DNA from: Ceriagrion tenellum
Taxonomy: Eukaryota > Arthropoda > Insecta > Odonata > Coenagrionidae
NCBI GenBank assembly: GCA_963169105.1
Contig: OY720642.1
Coordinates: 74,440,716-74,504,715 of the forward strand
Direction: 5' to 3'
DNA: 64,000 nt
Shown: piece by piece, positions 22,310-33,184 of the stretch
Layout: every line of letters begins with the position of its first letter
Position numbering within the stretch: position 1 is the stretch's first letter
Position numbers and translations under genes: made by a program
The notes under the pieces: model-generated
Told to the model about the DNA's origin: nothing
Databases searched by the model: none
What the model saw: the letters and a program-made list of their open reading frames with translations, nothing else

Positions 22310-22612
22310 AAAATTTACACAAAGTGTACATTAACCTATCTTTTTTTAAACTTTCCAAATTTTTTCTTCATATGACAGCTAAAACTATTATTTCCAGAGC
22401 TCCTCCAAGCCCGCCATTGTCAGTGAATGGCGTCACACATTCATCTGCTGTTTGACAAACCACCGAAAGAGACGCAACTTTCCACACACCTTATCCGAAG
22501 CGTTACAATTCTATCCAGTTCAGCAACTAAATGGAAAGCTCACTTAGAAAGCAGATATTTCAATGATTTTGAAACGTAACAAATTTGAGTTCACTGGAGG
22601 GTTAATATCTAC
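22310..22612 (+). repeat. Family L interspersed repeat, copy 1
   Basis: About 300 bp that match, in inverted orientation, 61222-61530. Shared blocks include TTCTTCATATGACAGCT, GTGTCACACATTC-like sequence, GTTTGACAAACCA, AAAGAGACGCAAC and CAGCAACTAAATGGAAA. It is non-coding and unclassified. The family is visible only through the two copies in this window. Confidence 0.65.
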
Positions 22613-23715
22613 AGAAGAATGAAAGCACTTACAAATTAAGAGGAAAGATTATTTACTTATAGATATATACTTTATATATACTAAGAGATATATTTTAGTT
22701 GCCAAGCTGCACAATTGAAGTCACAAGGGCGTATATAGACGTAAAGAAACCTAATCAGAGACAAGAAGAAAAACTTCTCTATGTTAACTCCAGGTCACTC
22801 AGTGTGATAGAGGGCTAATACCTGCCTAACCCGTATGGTTTAGACTGAATTTGAAAGTGAATCACCTCTCTTTTGTATTCAGGCACAACATATAATTAGT
22901 CTGTCACCACAAAAGGTCACAGTCATAGCACCTAAGAGTCATTTACCCGAGAGGAGAGTCGTCTCTAACAAATGAAAGAGGAGATCCGCAACGGTTTTAG
23001 ACCTCGACTCTCTCTTTGCCAAATTCCTTTAAGCTCTAAGCGGCCATGCTCTTAAGGGGGCGTTCATATAACCCCTTTCCGCCTCTCTTTCACTTCTGCG
23101 ACTCCCGAGCCTCTCAAAAGCACTCACTCTCTCTCTCTTTAGCAGGTTGAAGCGAGCTCACGCCCGCCCCCCTGGGGGAAACAGAAAGAATCGCGGAGAT
23201 CGCTGCGCTTTTATTTTTGGCCGCTCCGGAAAGGAGGTCGTAACTTGGCGCCGTGCAGGAGGTTGGGAGGGGGGGGGGGATGAGGGTGGAGGAGTGAGCT
23301 TAATGCTGATTCTTAGAACGGTGGGGGGGATGGAAGAAACAAGTGAAGGAGTCGAGGAAGCAAAAGTGAGTGAGTGAGTTTTCTTGAGGAAAGAAGAGGT
23401 AGTATGAGAAATGGACTCGAGCTTGGGCGAAGAGGATGGTATATGCGAAAGAGAGTTACAAAGAAAGCTTTGAAATCATCCTCGGAAAATAAAAACTTGG
23501 TATTGCTACACCTCCCTATGTAAGAGTACTCTTGCGAACTGAGCGTTCTATTGTATCGGCGTTGCAAAACATTCTATAAGAACCCCAATAGGTGTATCGG
23601 ATTTTAGCCGTTTTCATGTCGAGTACGATTGAAGAGTATTGATTCCCTAATCCCATAATGCTAGAAGAATAAAGTTGGTCAAATAAGGTGCCATTTTAAG
23701 AGTCACCTTATTCAT
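22613..23715. other. Unannotated stretch with a purine-rich GC block
   Basis: 22613-23030 is plain AT-rich. 23040-23400 is GC- and purine-rich on the plus strand, with a G9 run near 23270 and low-complexity ORFs of 76 and 84 codons. No domain is visible and no repeat is shared with the rest of the window. Confidence 0.35.
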
Positions 23716-23775
23716 TATATCTACATCTATGAAATGCCGCGAAAACCACCACTAGGGTGTGTGGCACTAGGGTTG
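23716..23775 (-). repeat. Family B LINE tail fragment, copy 3
   Basis: Starts at the 3' terminus (ATCTACATCTATGAAAT) and keeps the CCACCACTAGGGTGTGTGGCAC hairpin region in diverged form. The match to family B fades after ~60 bp. Confidence 0.5.
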
Positions 23776-25190
23776 ATTCAACACCAGGCATGAAGCTCTC
23801 ATCCCAGCTCAAATCGGAACCACGCACGTTCCTCCGGAGTGCAGGGCTCAGGCCAAAAGCAGTCAGGACAACAGTGCGCGGTCAGACCCGAAACTAGGAG
23901 AGTGCCACGTGGAGGAACATGCTACCGCCCTGAACACTACTTAAGACACGACTCCTTGTTATAATTACTGCGACAGATAAATAGTTCTACAAGATATTAA
24001 ATCATGCAAGAGCTAAATCATGCCAGGAATTGCATTCGAGGTTAATAAATAATAATAATGTTAATATATTTAGCATACGTGCAAAGACTTATGTTACCCA
24101 GACCGAGTCAATTTATCCTAGTTTAGAACTGTTTTATCGCAACTATTGTGATCCCTTATTGTACGTGGAAAAAATGACAATATAACTCTATCGGTTTTAC
24201 AGTCTATTTCCTTAAGAGGACGCATCATACCCTTCGGTAAGGAAAAGTTCTGTCGAAAATCCACAAGATGGCGTCACTCTCACCCGATCTAGGCGTTTTA
24301 GCGACAGGAGTCTTCTACTCCAGGATAACTCCCGCACAAGGCAACAGTCGTCGGTAAGTTGTAGCCAAGTCTCCGGCGCGTAAGTACAAGCAGCGCTTAT
24401 ATAAGATCTGTGAAAGAAGACCAAACTGATTGCATCACCGTCCGAGCACATCATGGCCGAAAACCATTCAGGTAGCTTATCGAAATAAACCAATTACAGA
24501 TTCTATCTTACAACCGTGACGGCTGTTACTTAGCATTCCGATAGAGGAGGGATTGATACATCTACATTAGTTTTAGATATGTCAATAATAATAATAGTTT
24601 TTATAAAAATATACCCTACATATTGCCGTTTTCCCGATGGTTTAATTATGTTCCGGGATAAAATTTTCATGTTTCAAATACGAGCCTCCCTTGGAAAATG
24701 TCTATTCTTTATGCCATAAAAATTTCAAGTTGATGACCTAAGACTTTAACAAAAAATCTGGGGTTGGAAATCATCACAAATCCGACCTGTCGAGCGGGTG
24801 TGATGCGTCGCCTTAATCTTATACCTGTGATCGTTTCTACCATAATAGTTTAGCTATGGCAAAATATGTTGAACGTCCGCAAAAAAATAGTCTACATCAA
24901 ACGTTTTAATAACTTTCGTACAAAATTCCGTAAGAGATTTATGTATTCTACATTTTTCTCTTCCATCAGATAGAGGCTCCCACCCAAGTTCCCTCAACAA
25001 TTTAGTTGAGGGAATAATTGGATATTGAAATTCTCTGTTGAATTCTTTCTCACGTTCCTACTCTTTATTTTGATTACTTAAAGGCTAGTATTGATTATGA
25101 ATACATGTTAAAATTTTACTGTTTATATTTCTAATCCTCACAGCTTATATCAATGTTACGATCCCCTCTCTGATCCTGGATCTCATTTTA
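23776..25190. other. Unannotated stretch
   Basis: 23780-23960 is moderately GC-rich with no match in the window. A 93-codon minus-strand ORF at 24212-24493 is unrecognised. The rest is AT-rich. Confidence 0.4.
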
Positions 25191-25194
25191 CAAA

Positions 25195-25425
25195 TACTTG
25201 AAAAGTCATAACATAATTCTTCCGCTACTGCTTCGTAGCTACTCGTCTTCCTCCTTGTATTTTCCTCTCTTCAATCTCAGAATCCACTCGTCTACAGAAA
25301 TCACTCATTCCTCATACAATGCCCTAACCAATTCTTCTTTCTTTTCTTGATTTCTCTCTACTGATTGCCTTTCTTCTCGAATTCTTCTTAACACCTTCTC
25401 ATTCTTCACTCTACCCTCCAGTCTA
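25195..25425 (-). pseudogene. LINE C-terminal fragment
   Basis: Read on the minus strand, this carries VKNEKVLRRIREERQS, followed by RN-E/K-x-K-E-E-L-V-R and, in another frame, ENTRRKTSSYEAVAEEL. These are decayed versions of the NEEVLRRV...R-R-G-R blocks at the C-terminus of the LINE at 15885-16494. Several frameshifts and stops are present. Only about 75 codons survive. Confidence 0.5.
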
Positions 25426-25439
25426 ATTTCTCCTACATT

Positions 25440-25690
25440 TAAGTCCTCAGAAACTTTCAAATATCATGGAATAGCCTTAACTTCAGATGTGTCGCGGAGA
25501 AATCACATACAAAACATATGTGGCACTGTATTAAAGAAAGTAGGATATAACAAGCGTATAATAGGACGGATATTGGATGAGAAGGTAAAAGAGAGGAGCC
25601 ACTTCGTTCTCGTTATGCCACACCTCGAATACGCCGCGAGCATTTGAGACCTTGGACCAAATATTTAACAAAATATATGATAAAGTACAA
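25440..25690 (+). pseudogene. CR1-like reverse transcriptase fragment
   Basis: Plus-strand reading gives NICGTVLKKVGYNKRIIGR, LDEKVKER and PHLEYAASI. These equal the RT thumb-region motifs seen in family A at 44440-44640 (KTLKKLGFVERIIGRSSDEK, PHLEYAASIWDPG). A stop replaces the tryptophan after AASI. It breaks off after DLGPN, and no tail follows in this orientation. Confidence 0.65.
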
Positions 25691-26120
25691 AGGAAAACCA
25701 CCTAAATGATTCATCAAATTATCCAATTATTCAAATTTAATCATAAAATTGGAATTACTGAAGACAATTCTGGTGATACTCAGAGAAATATTTCATAACT
25801 GTTTGACGGAGTGAAAACACTGCTGGAATAAGTCTATCTACAAATAATTTTAGTACTTTGAAGGACATCTACATCTACATACTGCCCCACGAGCCGCCGC
25901 ATGGGCGTGTGGCAGGGGACAGTAGGTCACCAGCCATGTTTTATGGGAGTGTATTCAGAGGTGCTCAGTTATTAATGTGGTTCATTATTGTGCGCGGAAA
26001 GAACGAGTGTTTGTACCTATCTGTTCGGCAGTGTATCTCTATTATTTTATCGCATTTGTCAGGCCTAAAAATGTAAAGAGGCATCGAGATAATATTCTAT
26101 GTATCTCTCTGAAACATACC

Positions 26121-26425
26121 ATAGGTTTGTTAAAGGCCGTTATGATAATTGTATAAGTGTTATGAGTTTAATAGAAGAACTAGGATGGGAATTACTATCA
26201 GAACGCAGGTTAAAATTTAGGTTAAACCTTTTAAGTAAATTCGAAACAGATTTTTTCACAGAGGACGTTAGATATATATTGAGAACCCCTGCGTATTATG
26301 CTAAGTTTGATCATATTAACAAGATAAGAGAGATAGATTGTCGTACCGATAGATTTAAAATGTCATTTTTCCCGCGTACTATAAGAGAGAACAATTGGCA
26401 GCGTAGCAAAGGGATAGGTAGGTGA
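26121..26425 (+). pseudogene. Family B reverse transcriptase C-terminus
   Basis: About 100 codons of the RT C-terminal region, free of stops. Blocks: HRFVKGRYDNCISVMSLIEE, LGWELLSERRLKFRLNLLSK, RYILRTPAYYAKFDHINKIR, RTDRFKMSFFPRTIREN, ending KGIGR and a stop. The pattern LGWExLxxRR...RTDxxKxSFFPRTI is typical of CR1/Jockey-group LINEs. A Met at 26099 would extend the ORF, but those first codons belong to the host family A copy and are chimeric. No catalytic residues are included. Confidence 0.8.
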
Positions 26426-26632
26426 AATATAGTTAGAGTAGTCTTTAGTGCATGATGCATGTAATAACAACCAATGACCCCTTTCTTATTATGTAGATAC
26501 TAACCATGTGACCCTGTTATCTAGCATGCCTTCATTAAATATCCTAGTTGCATGTCAATAGTGCATGTTTGGTGATCTTCACCCCCTGCCACACACCCTC
26601 ATGGTGGCTCGCAGGGTAGTACGTAGATGTAG
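26121..26632 (+). mobile_element. Family B CR1-like LINE, copy 2, nested in family A
   Basis: A 5'-truncated CR1-like LINE with the target duplication ATACC (26116-26120 and 26633-26637; ATACCA if the ambiguous base is included). It holds an open RT C-terminus and a ~205-bp 3' UTR. The UTR ends with the CACACCCTCATGGTGGCTC hairpin, flanked by CCCTGC and GCAGGG, and GTAGATGTAG. Confidence 0.85.
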
Positions 26633-26831
26633 ATACCAGTTCTGAATTTTCCGAGCGGCCTAAGCCTAGCGTGCAGTCTCTGAGTATCTATGGGCTCCCA
26701 ACTTAATCCCTCTAACAGTTGTGAAACATTATATATTCGTTCGTAGTAGTATTTAACGAATCTCCCTGCTTTTCTTTGTATTTTATTACTTTTTTTGGTT
26801 AAATCTTTATGACCAGGATCCCAAATGCCAT

Positions 26832-27149
26832 AAGGACCAGCAGGTTAGAAGTGCCACGAAATTAAACTTTTTGCTAAGTTTCCCGTCATTCAGTGAACAG
26901 ATTTCGTATAGTAAGACTAATCCTATCTTCTGTAATAAGAAAAGTGATTACGAATATGCTCAAGGGGAGCCCTCCTCCCCTTAATGCGGCATTAGTCCGA
27001 CTATTTGATTCAAAACAAATGCTAAATTAGACATTTTTATTTCTTTGGTTTAAAATATCCTGCATTCGCTGATGAAATTCGTTTCCTGTTGAAAATCGAA
27101 ATATGCAGGTTCGAATTATGCGGATTTTATAATTTTCGAATATATTTTT
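26832..27149. other. Unannotated stretch
   Basis: No ORF, repeat or RNA gene recognised. Confidence 0.4.
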
Positions 27150-27490
27150 TCATGACCACAATTGTCTAGCCATTGAAGCCGACAGGAGAGCCATTGGTAT
27201 GGTACTGCCATACTTTGACTTCAATAACGGCAGTAATTTGCTAGTAACTTTAAAAAATAGCTGGTAACGTACTTTTTTATTTTTTTGCAATCTTCAGGAC
27301 TTTTTGATTCCTACGAGCAGTCCCTTAATAAGACCTTTAAAAACAGTTTCTCGTGCAAATTAACGGTTTTATGCCGTAATCTGGGCAATCTCATTGAGAG
27401 CCCATACAAAAATTTCCTCTTTCAATGCTGAATTACAGTTTCACTAACCCGGAAACCCTTTCTTTTTTATTCACTTTAGTTCATTAAATG
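27150..27490 (+). repeat. Family N interspersed repeat, copy 1
   Basis: Diverged homology to 58185-58525: GACCACAATTGTCTAGCCA, AGAGCCATT, TTTTGACTTCAA-like, GAATTACAGTTTCACTA and CCGGAAACC recur in order. Non-coding and unclassified. Within it, a TGGTAACGTACTTTTTTATT block recurs at 27717-27736. Confidence 0.5.
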
Positions 27491-27547
27491 CACCTTAAAG
27501 GTGATATTTTCGAGATTTTAGAATTTGACATCGGTACAGCAGTATTT

Positions 27548-27595
27548 TCTGGTAACTTTAAAAAATCAATGGTTGATTTTTTTAAAGTAACCAGA
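27548..27595. repeat. Near-perfect 22-bp-arm palindrome
   Basis: TCTGGTAACTTTAAAAAATC and its inverse GATTTTTTTAAAGTAACCAG face each other around a three-base centre. One inserted base breaks perfect symmetry. Confidence 0.7.
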
Positions 27596-27599
27596 TTAT

Positions 27600-28513
27600 T
27601 CGTACCACTAGTTTGGTGAAAAAGGCGAGTGTATTCCGGAAACTCTCCATTCGGTACGGAATGGCGAGTTTAAACATATTCTTCTTTAAACTTTAACTTA
27701 TTCAACTTTAAAAAAGTTGGTAACATACTTTTTTATTTTATTTTTTGGGTATTTCTATTTTAGAATTCACCCCGAGGTCAGAGCCACCCCAACTTCCCGA
27801 AACGATATCCTGTTTGAGCCACTGGGAGCATGGGCTTAATTTATCAGCTATCCATCAGTGAACCTGGAGGAGAGGACGAATTTGAAAGTTCCCCGTCTCC
27901 TTTAAAAGCCTCCTTGCAGCCTCTCCCCAGACAAGCCATCCACCCCTGCACCTAGTCTCCCGAGGGAGACAAGGGCATAAGGAGGAGGGATCGTACAGAA
28001 GTTCCACTCCTGCCCCATTCTTCCTCGCGAGGCAAAGGAACAGAGACGAGTCTGGCGCCGCGTGCAACGCAAGACTCGTGATCTTCGAAATCAGAAGTGC
28101 CAGTCACGTAGTCGCGACGTGGTTCCTCCAGGAGAGGGGGGCAACACCGTGACCCTGTAAGGCGAGGAAGAACACAGGATTCTCCTTTGACGTGGCGCAG
28201 GGGAAGGAAGCATTCTTTCCCGGTGTCCAAAACGGGAAGAGAATTATTGGAAGGAGAACAGTTGTACCAAAACGGAAATGTACATTCCCCAAGGGAGGAA
28301 GCCTCGCGACGTCTTCCCAAGACCAGAGCAGGATGGAAGACTAAAGTCGAAACGGGACGCATTCATCAAAAGTAACAATTTTCCGAAAATATCATGGATT
28401 TCAGGGGATTTAAGCATAAATAATTCACTGTAAGATACACTTTGGCGGATACGTATTGATTAAAAAAGCATAGACATACCAATGCGTAGACATACCAATG
28501 CGTACCATACCAA
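27600..28513. other. Unannotated stretch with GC-rich block
   Basis: 27780-28360 is GC-richer than its surroundings and holds a 136-codon minus-strand ORF (27952-28362) plus shorter ones. None has a recognisable domain, signal peptide or repeat structure. At 28466-28530 a short ACATACCAA motif is repeated five times. Confidence 0.35.
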
Positions 28514-28517
28514 AAGT

Positions 28518-28913
28518 GTAAACATACCAATAAGTACAACTGGACTATTAAGGTTAATTTCAAACCGATTTAAAGATATAAAACTTATGTGGATTCAACT
28601 GATTTCTGAAATGCGCAGAAAATCTCTACTCAAAAGATTGACATTGGTTGACTCTGACATTGAGTTATCTCTGGCTTGGTTGACGGACATTCGTCTATTT
28701 AAAAGGTTGACCTAAAACTTGACTCAAAAGGTAACACTATATGGTGACATTTCGAATGAGCCGTATCAAATTTGTTTAGTTTACGATATATTCAAGTCTC
28801 GAGGGCTCATCGGAAGCTGAAGAAACCTCGGATTTCAAATTAATCAGGGCTCAAGAATCATTTGGCAACTCTTAACTTTTTCATTTACTAACTTAATTTT
28901 TTTCACTAAAGAA
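28518..28913 (+). repeat. Direct repeat D, left copy
   Basis: About 395 bp, repeated nearly unchanged at 29198-29594 (roughly 95 percent identical by eye). It starts GTAAACATACCAA and ends TTCACTAAAGAA. The two copies abut both ends of a LINE tail at 28914-29197. Confidence 0.8.
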
Positions 28914-29197
28914 AAGAATTAGAGTAGAATGAACGGTGCGAGAGGTAGAGATAGGCCGAGAAAGTTGTGGTTGAAGGTGGTTGAGGAAATTCTTAGGAGG
29001 AGGAATATTAGGAGTTTTAAAAACAGGAGGGCGTGTGTGAAACAGTGTATGGGGTTAAATGAGACAAAAGAGGTCTGCAAGGATCGGTCAGTATGGAGGA
29101 AATTATTGAAGCAGAGTTAGGTGTACAATAATGAATTAATGAGTGAAACATTTTGACTGTGCCTAACCCGGAAGGGAACGGCGTGATGGGTATGTAT
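28914..29197 (+). mobile_element. RTE-like LINE tail, copy 2
   Basis: The 3' ~280 bp of the family at 6190-10556. It contains GRDRPRKLWLKVVEEILRRR in frame, then the UTR block CCGGAAGGGAACGGCGTGAT, ending GTATGTAT. It sits exactly between the two D repeats. Confidence 0.85.
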
Positions 29198-29594
29198 GTA
29201 AACATACCAAAAAGTACAACTGGACTATTAAGATTAATTTCAAACCGATTTAATGAAATAAAACTTATGTGGATTCAACTGATTTCTGAAATGTACGGAA
29301 AATCTCTACTCAAAAGATTGACATTGGTTGACTGTGACATTGAGTTGTCTCTGGCATTGGTTGACGGACATTCGTCTATTTAAAAGGTTGACCTAAATTT
29401 TGACTCAAAAGGTAACACTATATGGTGACATTTCGAGTGAGTCATATCAAATTTGTTTAGTTTACGATATATTCAAGTCTCGAAGGCTCATCAGAAGCTG
29501 AAGAAACCTCGGATTTCAAATTAATCAGTGCTCAAGAATCTCAAAGCAACTCTTAACTTTTTTATTTACTAACTTAATATTTTTCACTAAAGAA
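29198..29594 (+). repeat. Direct repeat D, right copy
   Basis: Matches the left copy from GTAAACATACCAA to TTCACTAAAGAA. It begins immediately at the microsatellite tail of the LINE fragment. Confidence 0.8.
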
Positions 29595-29754
29595 TTATTC
29601 AAATGTAACGTTCTTAAATATTTACGCTTGATGCTTTAATGCTTTGAATGGAAGAAAGGAATATTTTAAAACTCAGAGTATTTGTTGTAATTGCGGATGA
29701 AGGTATTATTCATTAGAAACAATTTTTTTACAAGATCAATGCCCGAATAATATG

Positions 29755-30045
29755 GGGGATCGGGTTGGTGTGGTGGTAAGAGTCGCCTACCACACGGGCG
29801 GCCAGGGTTCAAATCCCGGCAGTGGTGGATGTTTTTCATAGGAACCCGATTCCTACTTGAGTGTCCTGTGGAGGGCACTTCAAGTGGAGTACTCCGTCTG
29901 TCGGATGAGACGTTGAGCCGTGGTCCCCTTGGCGCCTTTCGTTAAGAGCAGGCTAATGCCGACGCCGGGTTTCTATCCACCCTATCCCCTATGGCGCAAA
30001 TGACCTTAGCCGTCGGTCGCCTCCTCAAATATCCATCCATCCATG
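29755..30045 (+). mobile_element. tRNA-derived SINE with 11-bp target duplication
   Basis: A complete SINE of 291 bp. Its tRNA-like head has an A-box-like TGGTGTGGTGGTAAGAG and a B box GGTTCAAATCC, the two internal RNA polymerase III promoter elements. The body contains GTCGGATGAGACGTTGAGCC and GGCGCAAATGACC, and it ends in (ATCC)n. CGAATAATATG flanks both sides (29744-29754 and 30046-30056). A second body copy lies at 37175-37400. The transcript would be non-coding and mobilised by a partner LINE that was not identified here. Confidence 0.88.
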
Positions 30046-30359
30046 CGAATAATATGTATTCCATCGACTACGTGTGCAGATTGAGAAGCCATTATGAGGC
30101 GCAAAATGGTTGACATCAGATCATAGACAGTCCTTTCGTTTACTTATTATGGGAATATAACTTTCATTTTAAATTACTCCTTTCAAACGCCCTCTCCTAA
30201 TGCAACCCTCTTATGCTTCTTTAATATTCATTCATTGCTTCGTACACTTGCCCTTATATTCCATGTATTCTTCCTCTTAAGATGGTTGAATCAAATTTTC
30301 GTTCATCGTACAGATTTTTCCGAAACTTTTTTTTCCTTTACTTTTTAGTTATATGTATT

Positions 30360-30870
30360 GACTAGATGACCCGAGCGAATATTTCGCAGTGTGCAGCTTC
30401 TTCCTGTTTCTTTCTTCTTTCTTCCTGTTCTTCTACCTGTCGAATATTTCTCACAGTATGCAGCTTCTTCCTGTTTCTTCCTGTTCTTTTAACTGTTTCT
30501 TCCCATGGACAATTATATGTTATTTATGTTTGTGTTAGAGATACATAACGTAAATGTAAACAGTAAATGGTCACACTGATTGCATGTAAATGTAAACAAT
30601 ATAACTAAACGATGTGTTAATAGATGGTGCCTCCTACAGTCTTTTTAGCACGTAACCATAGCCAACATATTAGTTGATTATATTGTCAGCAGATGGCATT
30701 GTATCATTTTTTTACAAAAACTTTAATTTTAATTAATTTGTCTATTTTTCGTCAATATCGGGGAACATAAGCTTTAAAATGATGTTTGAATCATTAATTT
30801 TGATGAATAATTTTGGGAGTTATGGCGTTGCGACAAAAAATCACCTTTGAGAAATAATATATACGGATAG
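30360..30870 (+). repeat. Family I repeat, copy 1
   Basis: It begins TGACTAGATGACCCGAGCGA and continues ~500 bp. It is matched by 35879-36410, which starts CTAGCTGACCCGTGCGA. Internal shared blocks: CATGGACAATTATATGTTAT, GATACATAACGTAAA, TCACACTGATTGCATGTA and CATATTAGTTGAT. The start motif CTAGCTGACCCG is known from many insect interspersed repeats, but I cannot assign a class. Confidence 0.7.
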
Positions 30871-31424
30871 AAGTGAAAAAATTGAATGTTGCCCATTTGG
30901 ATTTTAAGCTGTTTAATGCTATTTTACCTATTTCTCTTATGGCACTTGGAATATGTTTCGAAATATTGAGAGCATATTTTCCCATAAACACGAAAAAATA
31001 CGTGTCATATGAACATAATGGTTTCTAGCTAATATTAATTGCTCATTAAGGGACCAATTGGAAAACTGGTATTTACGCATAATGTTCGCTTCAATTTCTA
31101 ATTCCTAGCCTTGAACCCAAGTCATATTAGTGCATTAATAAAGAAGCAATTATAAAATATAATTCTTGCAATTATATCACTGTATGTTTAGTTATTTTAT
31201 CCTCATAGACAGATTTACTAATGTCAAGTGTGATCCAAGAATTTTTTTAGCTTACTTCAGAAGTTGTGGTGATTTGCGCTTAATGACTCACGATAAGCGG
31301 TCCAAATATATATAGAAATTCTCATTATTAATTACGACTTTCTTGAACCACCGCTTCCTCTTTCACATTAAAACTAAACCCTAAATATAAACAATAATAT
31401 CCAAAATCTATATTACCTACCATA
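30871..31424. other. Unannotated AT-rich stretch
   Basis: No gene recognised. A GTGATCCAAGAATTTTTT block near 31231 resembles 14829-14850 (GTGGTCCAAGAATTTTTT) but is too short to call a family. Confidence 0.35.
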
Positions 31425-31612
31425 CAACCGGCGAAATCCTTGCCTGCTAAACAGAGGGTCGCGGGTTCGAATCCCGACTGGGAGGACTTATCACCACTCA
31501 GGGAATTAGTGCTTGTATTCGTATGTCGTTGTTGTTAATCAGCCTACATAAATTGGCCAATTTCACTGCATTTGGGGCAGTAAAAATAAAATTAAAAAAA
31601 AAAAACAAATAA
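31425..31612 (+). mobile_element. tRNA-derived SINE (second family), copy 1
   Basis: Head with the B box GGGTTCGAATCCC at ~31466 and a diverged A-box region (CGGCGAAATCCTTGCC). A short body (GGCCAATTTCACTGCATTTG) and an A-rich tail follow. The same layout is seen at 41880-42070. No clean target duplication was found. Confidence 0.7.
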
Positions 31613-33004
31613 AACCGTAATCCATTGTGAGAAATATTAAACGATTCTTACTTCAAGGTAAGTGTTGAAGGAAGCAACGTTGAAAAGACTCTCAATAAAC
31701 TGATGTTATTCAGCATTCAATAAAACTTTTAAGGTTGAAAAACGATGAGCAGTGGGTACAAAATCTTTGTAACAACAGTCCTCAAGAAGCTGCTTTATAA
31801 CCATTTCAATGATAAGAATGGCAGCCCGAATGCAACTGTGGATTCATCTTCAAATGATCGAAAAGAGGAAGGTTTACTCGCGAAAGGCCAAAAGCTCTGT
31901 TCCTATTTCGGTCGGAGACGAAGAGGAGAGATTTCTGGCAGGTGTTCCAGTTAGTTCCAGGCGCCAATGGGACGTAATTGCATTGGGCGCATCGGTAGCA
32001 TTTCTCACGAGCGCCGGGAAAAAGGCAGTGACGCCACCCGGTCGGGACAAACGTCACCAAGAGCTGCGAAGACGACAATAAGGAAGTCACGCCTCTCCCT
32101 CCTTAAGCATTCTTTCTAATTTCCCATCCCTCTAACCTCCTTCTCCCTCTCCAATGAATTTAAACGACTGCTTCAGCGCTCTTCCCGTAATGATAGTGGC
32201 GCTATTTCAATTTTAAACGGTGGCATTAGGCAGAGGTTCCAAAAGTTCTTGCGAAAGCGGGCCTCATTTAGGGAGTCACCTTTTCTTTAAGCCGTTGTCG
32301 CTTGCATCAAAGGACCGACTCAGGAAGGCAATTGGCCATTTATTCCTGTAAATTTTCCGTGTGGCAGATTGTCCTCTTTAACACAATCGTCGAGAATCCC
32401 ATTTATTTGACTTAAATATTACAGATATCGTTAAGTGACGTCACTAATTGATGATCTTCTAAACATAACAGCATTATTCATAATCAGAGTTCGTTTTTAA
32501 GCCAAACACAATTTTCTTTATTTTTTGAGTTAAGTCATTTATTATTTCTACCAACACAAATTAGAGAATCTTGACAGGCAGGGTTTACATATTTTGTTGG
32601 TTTAAGAGTTATTTTTTGTTGTGACAGTGTAAAATGCTATAGTGTCCAAAAATTCAAGAAAGTAGTAAAATTTGCGGTTCAATGGTGGGAATGTAAACTA
32701 TTCAAGCTGTCGTGACAAAGAACATGCTAATAAACACCATTATATTTCTATTGGTCAGCAATACGCGTGTGCTCCATCTAGCGCTAAGGTTGTCTGATTG
32801 TGTCAATTTTGGGCATATGTGCTTCGTGATCTCTGTGAGCTCATTTCATTTAAAACCCTGCAATTAGTGGAATTCAAGTCAAGTGAAAGAATGCTTGAAT
32901 AGTTTCGGTCAGAAAATGTATAAATATCTAGATTCAATGCTCGGAATGACTTTGCTCGATTTCATCGTTTCCATCTCTCAGATAACCTATAAAGATGAAC
33001 GCGC
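31613..33004. other. Unannotated stretch
   Basis: Includes overlapping ORFs of 94 (minus) and 90 (plus) codons at 31806-32090 with no recognisable domain. The rest has nothing assignable. Confidence 0.35.
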
Positions 33005-33180
33005 TAGGCTTATATAGCTTGAGAAATTCATAACAGGTGCGTTTCAACATGGCGCAGAGAACTTAGATTTGAAACCACACTACATGTTTAGGTCCGATAG
33101 AAGCAATAAAATAAGATAAATGCATTGTTTAACAGATAGGTACAAAAATTCATTCTTCCCACGCCCAATAAGTGGTTGTG
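33005..33180 (+). repeat. Diverged family A fragment
   Basis: Homology to the RT C-terminus of family A: GAGAAATTCATAACAGGTGC, then AACAGATAGGTACAAAAATT and TTCTTCCCACGCCCAATAAG. It stops abruptly where a mariner fragment begins. Confidence 0.6.
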
Positions 33181-33184
33181 GAAG

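Larger units (their letters stand above)
25861..26831 (-). repeat. Family A LINE copy 4, interrupted by a family B insertion
   Basis: The 3' end is at 25861 (ACATCTACATCTACATACTG, minus-strand terminal repeats), next to the hairpin GAGCCGCCGCATGGGCGTGTGG. The UTR and RT C-terminus follow to 26120. Homology resumes at 26633 (CAGTTCTGAATTTTCC) and continues to the CCAGGATCCCAAATGCC block at ~26830. The gap is exactly filled by family B copy 2, giving a clear order of insertion. Confidence 0.8.

Noticed and set aside
26099..26120. Start codon upstream of the family B reverse transcriptase ORF
   Set aside because: The Met and first codons belong to the opposite-strand family A copy; the ORF is chimeric across the insertion junction.
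27952..28362. 136-codon minus-strand ORF
   Set aside because: No recognisable domain and no codon or motif support; kept only as part of a GC-rich stretch.
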